Positions 60,953-64,000 of a stretch of 64,000 nucleotides of DNA are shown here, piece after piece. Numbering within the stretch: position 1 is the first letter of the stretch; the number at the start of each line of letters is the position of its first letter. The stretch spans positions 3,100,001 through 3,164,000 of the forward strand of contig NZ_CP060723.1 of assembly GCF_014395225.1 (NCBI RefSeq), in the 5' to 3' direction. Origin of the DNA: Pedobacter roseus. GTDB taxonomy: Bacteria; Bacteroidota; Bacteroidia; Sphingobacteriales; Sphingobacteriaceae. Position numbers and translations under genes: made by a program. The notes beneath the pieces are model-generated. The model had not been told where the DNA came from. It worked only from the letters and a program-made list of their open reading frames with translations, and did no database searches.

Positions 60953-62869
60953 ATGCCATTAATAAACGAATTTTCAACAGTTCCTACCCTGTTGCGGAAT
61001 GTTGTAAAAAATATACACAAACCACAAGAAACCTTTTTGATCCATAAACAGGGTGCAGAATGGGCTGAAATTTCTTATGAAGACACCTTAAAAAGGGCCG
61101 ATGCTGTTTCTGCCTTCTTCTTAGAAAAAGGTATAAAAAAAGGTGACCGTTTGGGTTTAATGATCGAAAATTCTCCGGAATATGTGTATTACGATCAGGG
61201 TATTCAGCAGATCGGTGTGATCAATGTTTCCATTTATCCAACTCTTTCTGAGCAGGAAGTGTCTTATATCATTAACGATTCGGGTATAAAAGCCATTCTT
61301 GTTGGGAATAATTTCCTATACCGCAAAGTATTAAAGGTTGCTGCCAATTGCAAGGAACTAAAATATATTATCCCCGCTTTTAAAGATTTTGAAAAAGTTA
61401 CTATTCCTGCAGATGTAAACGTAGAAGTAATTGCTTTTTCTGATATCCTGGCACTTAAACACCAGGTTACGGCTGCTGAGAAAGCTGAAATAGAACAGTG
61501 CAGAAGTTTGGTATTACCACAGGATGTTTCTTCGTTAATTTATACCTCGGGTACCACCGGAACACCAAAAGGTGTAATGCTAACCCATTATAATTTCGTG
61601 AAGAATGTGGAGGTGTGTTTGCAGCAGATCCCGGTGATCGACCAAACAGAAACTTTTCTTTCCTTTTTACCATTATCGCACGTATTTGAACGTACAGCCA
61701 CTTACCATGTTTGCTGTGCACAGGGTTGTAAAATTGCTTTTGCCCAAAGTTTAGAATTATTGGCAAAGAACATGGGCGAAGTGCGTCCGACGGTAATGAG
61801 CTGCGTACCCCGTTTACTGGAGCGGATACACGATAAGGCGATAAAAGGAGGAACTGCAGGTGGTGGCACCAAAGCAAAAATATTTACCTGGGCCTTAGAA
61901 ACCGGCAATAAATACCGTGTTGCAAAAGAAGCAGGCAAAAACCCCGGATTAATTTTATCAGCAAAAAAAGGAATTGCCGAGAAACTGGTCTTCAGTAAAA
62001 TCAAAGAAAAAACGGGCGGAAGATTAAAATTCATGATTTCGGGCGGAGCTGCCTTACCCAAAAATGTGGGTGAGTTTTTTGGCGATCTGGGCATTAAAAT
62101 ATTGGAAGGTTTCGGTTTAACAGAAACTTCTCCGGTAATGTCGGTAACCGAATACCACAGACAGGTTTATGGTACCGTTGGCCGTGTGATCCCTGGTATT
62201 GAAGTAGGCATACAGGATGTAGAAAGCAAAGTCATACTGAGCATCCAAACACACCATACTTTTGAAGAAGATTTTGAATGTGCCGAAGGGGAAGTAATTG
62301 TACGTGGTCACTGCGTAATGAAAGGTTATTTTAACAAACCTGCCGAAACTGCCGAAGCTATAGATAGAGATATGTGGTTCCATACAGGTGATATTGGTCG
62401 TTTTTATAAAGGAAACCTGCAGATTACAGATCGTTTAAAAAACATGATCGTAAATGCCTATGGCAAAAACGTATATCCAACTCCTGTAGAAAATATCTAC
62501 CTGAAAAGTCCAAAAATTGATCAATTGTTTTTGATCGGCGATAAACGAGAATTTATTACTGCCATCATTATCCCTAACCGGGAAACTTTAGAAGAAACCT
62601 TTAAACTTCAACCATCTTTTTTTGAAGAAACTGATCCTTTTATCCGAAATCAGGAAATCATCGACTGGATGGAACAGGACATCAAGAAAATCTCTAACGA
62701 ACTGGCCAAATTTGAACGGATTAAAAACTTCAAGATCAAACGTAATCCTTTTAACATCGATGAAGGAGAAATTACGCCAACCATGAAAGTTAAACGCCGC
62801 ATTGTAGAAAAGAAATATGCTGAGGCCATTAACGAGATGTATGAGGAAGGTGTAGAAGCGGAATCCTAG
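60953..62869 (+). CDS. Long-chain acyl-CoA synthetase
   Basis: AMP-forming fatty acid-CoA ligase of 638 residues. The P-loop motif SSLIYTSGTTGTPKGVMLTH is near residues 191-210, then VMSCVPRLLERIHDK, the acyl-binding LKFMISGGAALPKNVGEFFG, and the signature YGLTETSP-like GFGLTETSPVMS. The catalytic lysine region near the end is EITPTMKVKRRIVEKKYAEA. This matches the FACL/FadD15 type found in Bacteroidota. It is monocistronic and begins with MPLINEFSTVP. Confidence 0.94.
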   Translation: MPLINEFSTVPTLLRNVVKNIHKPQETFLIHKQGAEWAEISYEDTLKRADAVSAFFLEKGIKKGDRLGLMIENSPEYVYYDQGIQQIGVINVSIYPTLSEQEVSYIINDSGIKAILVGNNFLYRKVLKVAANCKELKYIIPAFKDFEKVTIPADVNVEVIAFSDILALKHQVTAAEKAEIEQCRSLVLPQDVSSLIYTSGTTGTPKGVMLTHYNFVKNVEVCLQQIPVIDQTETFLSFLPLSHVFERTATYHVCCAQGCKIAFAQSLELLAKNMGEVRPTVMSCVPRLLERIHDKAIKGGTAGGGTKAKIFTWALETGNKYRVAKEAGKNPGLILSAKKGIAEKLVFSKIKEKTGGRLKFMISGGAALPKNVGEFFGDLGIKILEGFGLTETSPVMSVTEYHRQVYGTVGRVIPGIEVGIQDVESKVILSIQTHHTFEEDFECAEGEVIVRGHCVMKGYFNKPAETAEAIDRDMWFHTGDIGRFYKGNLQITDRLKNMIVNAYGKNVYPTPVENIYLKSPKIDQLFLIGDKREFITAIIIPNRETLEETFKLQPSFFEETDPFIRNQEIIDWMEQDIKKISNELAKFERIKNFKIKRNPFNIDEGEITPTMKVKRRIVEKKYAEAINEMYEEGVEAES

Positions 62870-62875
62870 CAATTA

Positions 62876-62900
62876 AAAATTTCCCATTTAGGGAACTTTT
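62876..62900. terminator. Weak hairpin between the ligase and higB
   Basis: TTCCC-ATTTA-GGGAA followed by CTTTTC, seven bases after the ligase stop. The stem is only five pairs, so termination is uncertain. Confidence 0.4.
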
Positions 62901-62902
62901 CT

Positions 62903-62910
62903 TATATTTG
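62903..62910 (+). promoter_or_regulatory. -7 box of the higBA operon
   Basis: TATATTTG matches TAnnTTTG exactly, 16 bases before the GTG of higB. Confidence 0.6.
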
Positions 62911-62926
62911 TTCAATATTTATCTAA

Positions 62927-63220
62927 GTGAGAATAATCGCTAAAAAAATACTGCGTGATTTTTGGGAAAGGCATCCAGATTGTGAAGAACAACTGAAATC
63001 GTGGTACCAGGAAACAAGCAATAGCAATTGGGAAAAGCCTAATGATGTAAAAAGCGATTATCCCAGTGCAAGTATCTTAGCTGATAATAGAATTGTTTTT
63101 AATATTAAAGGCAATAATTATCGGTTGATTATCAAAATCAATTATGATTATCAGATGATCTGGATACGTTTTATTGGTACTCATGCTGAATATGATAAAA
63201 TAGATGCTACTAAAATCTAA
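62927..63220 (+). CDS. higB: HigB-type toxin
   Basis: A 97-residue RelE/ParE-superfamily mRNA interferase, HigB_toxin type. It reads RIIAKKILRDFWERHPDCEE, LKSWYQETSNSNWEKPNDVK, then IVFNIKGNNYRLIIKINYDY and MIWIRFIGTHAEYDKID, the family blocks with the basic/aromatic residues of the active site. The start is GTG at 62927. It precedes the antitoxin gene, the typical HigBA order. Confidence 0.92.
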   Translation: MRIIAKKILRDFWERHPDCEEQLKSWYQETSNSNWEKPNDVKSDYPSASILADNRIVFNIKGNNYRLIIKINYDYQMIWIRFIGTHAEYDKIDATKI

Positions 63221-63224
63221 ACAC

Positions 63225-63581
63225 ATGAATATTAAGCCGATCAAAAATCAAAATGATTATACTCAAGCCTTACAAAGGCTCGAAGTTATTTTCGATGCTA
63301 AAAAAGGCTCGGTCGAAGGTGATGAATTAGAGGTATTAGCGATCCTCATCGAAAATTACGAGGACAAACATTTCCCTATTGGTTTTCCTGACCCAATTGA
63401 GGCCATCAAGTTTAGAATGGAACAAATGGGCTATAAACAAAGTGATTTAGCCAAAGTTGTTGGTTTAAAAAGCCGAGCAAGTGAAATATTAAACCGAAAG
63501 CGGAAATTATCACTCGATATGATCAGGCAATTACACGAAAGTTTCAATATACCTACAGATGTGCTTATCCAGGCATATTAA
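63225..63581 (+). CDS. higA: HigA-type antitoxin
   Basis: A 118-residue antitoxin. The ATG at 63225 (MNIKPIKNQNDYTQALQRLE) lies four bases after the toxin stop; an ATG seven codons upstream would overlap it. The C-terminal helix-turn-helix (about 65-115) contains IKFRMEQMGYKQSDLAKVVG and LKSRASEILNRKRKLSLDMI, which binds the operon promoter together with the toxin. Confidence 0.93.
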   Translation: MNIKPIKNQNDYTQALQRLEVIFDAKKGSVEGDELEVLAILIENYEDKHFPIGFPDPIEAIKFRMEQMGYKQSDLAKVVGLKSRASEILNRKRKLSLDMIRQLHESFNIPTDVLIQAY

Positions 63582-63621
63582 AATTATACATTAAGACAAA
63601 AATAAAACCCTGCAAAATCAT

Positions 63622-63629
63622 TACTTTTG
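63622..63629 (+). promoter_or_regulatory. -7 box of lysS
   Basis: TACTTTTG matches TAnnTTTG, 15 bases before the lysS ATG at 63645. Confidence 0.6.
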
Positions 63630-63644
63630 CAAAAAATACCCGAA

Positions 63645-64000
63645 ATGAGTATAGGATTATCAGAACAAGAAGTATTACGACGTGAGTCGTTAAAGCAATT
63701 ACGCCAGTTGGGCATAGAGCCTTATCCGGCAGAAGCTTATGAAGTTAACGTTACAGCTGCCGATATTTTAGCAAACTACGAAAAAGATAAAACCGCCTAT
63801 AAGACCGTTAGTTTAGCCGGTCGTATTATGGGACGTAATATTATGGGTGCTGCATCTTTTGCTGAATTACAAGATTCAACAGGTCGTATCCAGATTTACT
63901 TAAAGAGAGATGAGCTTTGTCCTGGTGATGATAAAACCTTATATAACACGGTATTTAAAAAACTATTGGACATTGGCGATTTCATTGGGATTACAGGTTA
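63645..64000 (+). CDS. lysS: Lysyl-tRNA synthetase, 3' end outside the window
   Basis: The first 118 codons are visible. The protein starts MSIGLSEQEVLRRESLKQLR and has QLGIEPYPAEAYEVNVTAAD, then the OB-fold anticodon-binding region (SLAGRIMGRNIMGAASFAEL, DSTGRIQIYLKRDELCPGDD, VFKKLLDIGDFIGITG), which is the class II LysRS N-terminal signature. The catalytic domain lies beyond the window. It begins 63 bases after the higA stop with its own promoter box. Confidence 0.93.
   Translation, partial: MSIGLSEQEVLRRESLKQLRQLGIEPYPAEAYEVNVTAADILANYEKDKTAYKTVSLAGRIMGRNIMGAASFAELQDSTGRIQIYLKRDELCPGDDKTLYNTVFKKLLDIGDFIGITG

Noticed and set aside
61467..62094. Two long minus-strand frames opposite the acyl-CoA ligase
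   Set aside because: The ligase motifs (AMP-binding P-loop and others) are unbroken on the plus strand, so these frames are antisense shadows.

Overview
The window reads as a chromosomal segment from a low-GC Bacteroidota, most likely a Sphingobacteriaceae member close to Pedobacter. This rests on protein style (GLPGLI family protein, TonB-type receptors with an N-terminal carboxypeptidase-regulatory domain, DUF3857 pair, propeller-type LytS kinase with a LytTR regulator, the fused alternative GlmU), on promoters with the Bacteroidota -7 box TAnnTTTG, on the almost complete lack of Shine-Dalgarno sites, and on many dispersed intergenic hairpin repeats. No rRNA, tRNA, CRISPR array, prophage or insertion sequence was seen.

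Layout. 1-5.7 kb: end of a secreted sialidase-like protein, then rnr, a secreted regulatory-domain protein and a polyprenyl synthetase in one operon. 5.8-7.8 kb: a Gly-rich secreted protein and rplU-rpmA. 8.2-14.1 kb: a GLPGLI/TonB-type outer-membrane operon facing a blaI/M56-peptidase operon; both promoters carry the same three-half-site operator, so they look like one regulon. 14.6-19.9 kb: a small membrane-anchored protein, a dicarboxylate symporter, an ECF sigma factor with a membrane partner, a DUF922 protease-like protein, a DgkA-type kinase and a lipoprotein. 20-27.5 kb: GH20 hexosaminidase, trxB, acyl-CoA carboxylase beta subunit, lipoprotein, MaoC protein and LOG protein. 27.9-32.4 kb: a TonB-dependent receptor and guaB. 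32.7-39.4 kb: two DUF3857 proteins with ppnP, then two M16 peptidases. 39.6-46.5 kb: mqnC (menaquinone by the futalosine route), two Tat-exported ferritin-like proteins, and a divergent LytTR/LytS pair. 46.7-55.6 kb: scpB, an Asp-rich small protein, an acetyltransferase-like protein, an Lrp-EamA pair, an XRE regulator, and an rpmE2-glmU-like-tpiA-prmA-mpl run. 56-64 kb: a small-ORF/membrane-protein pair, methylmalonyl-CoA epimerase, a minimal iscS-iscU-iscA operon, an acyl-CoA ligase, a higBA toxin-antitoxin pair and the start of lysS.

Most genes are housekeeping or envelope functions. The parts that stand out are the BlaI/M56-controlled GLPGLI-TonB module at 8.2-14.1 kb, the Tat ferritin-like pair beside a LytTR system, and the very dense, phrase-like intergenic repeats (at least six families), several of which begin within a few bases of a stop codon. 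Several promoters place the TAnnTTTG box only 3-4 bases before the start codon, which implies leaderless mRNAs.
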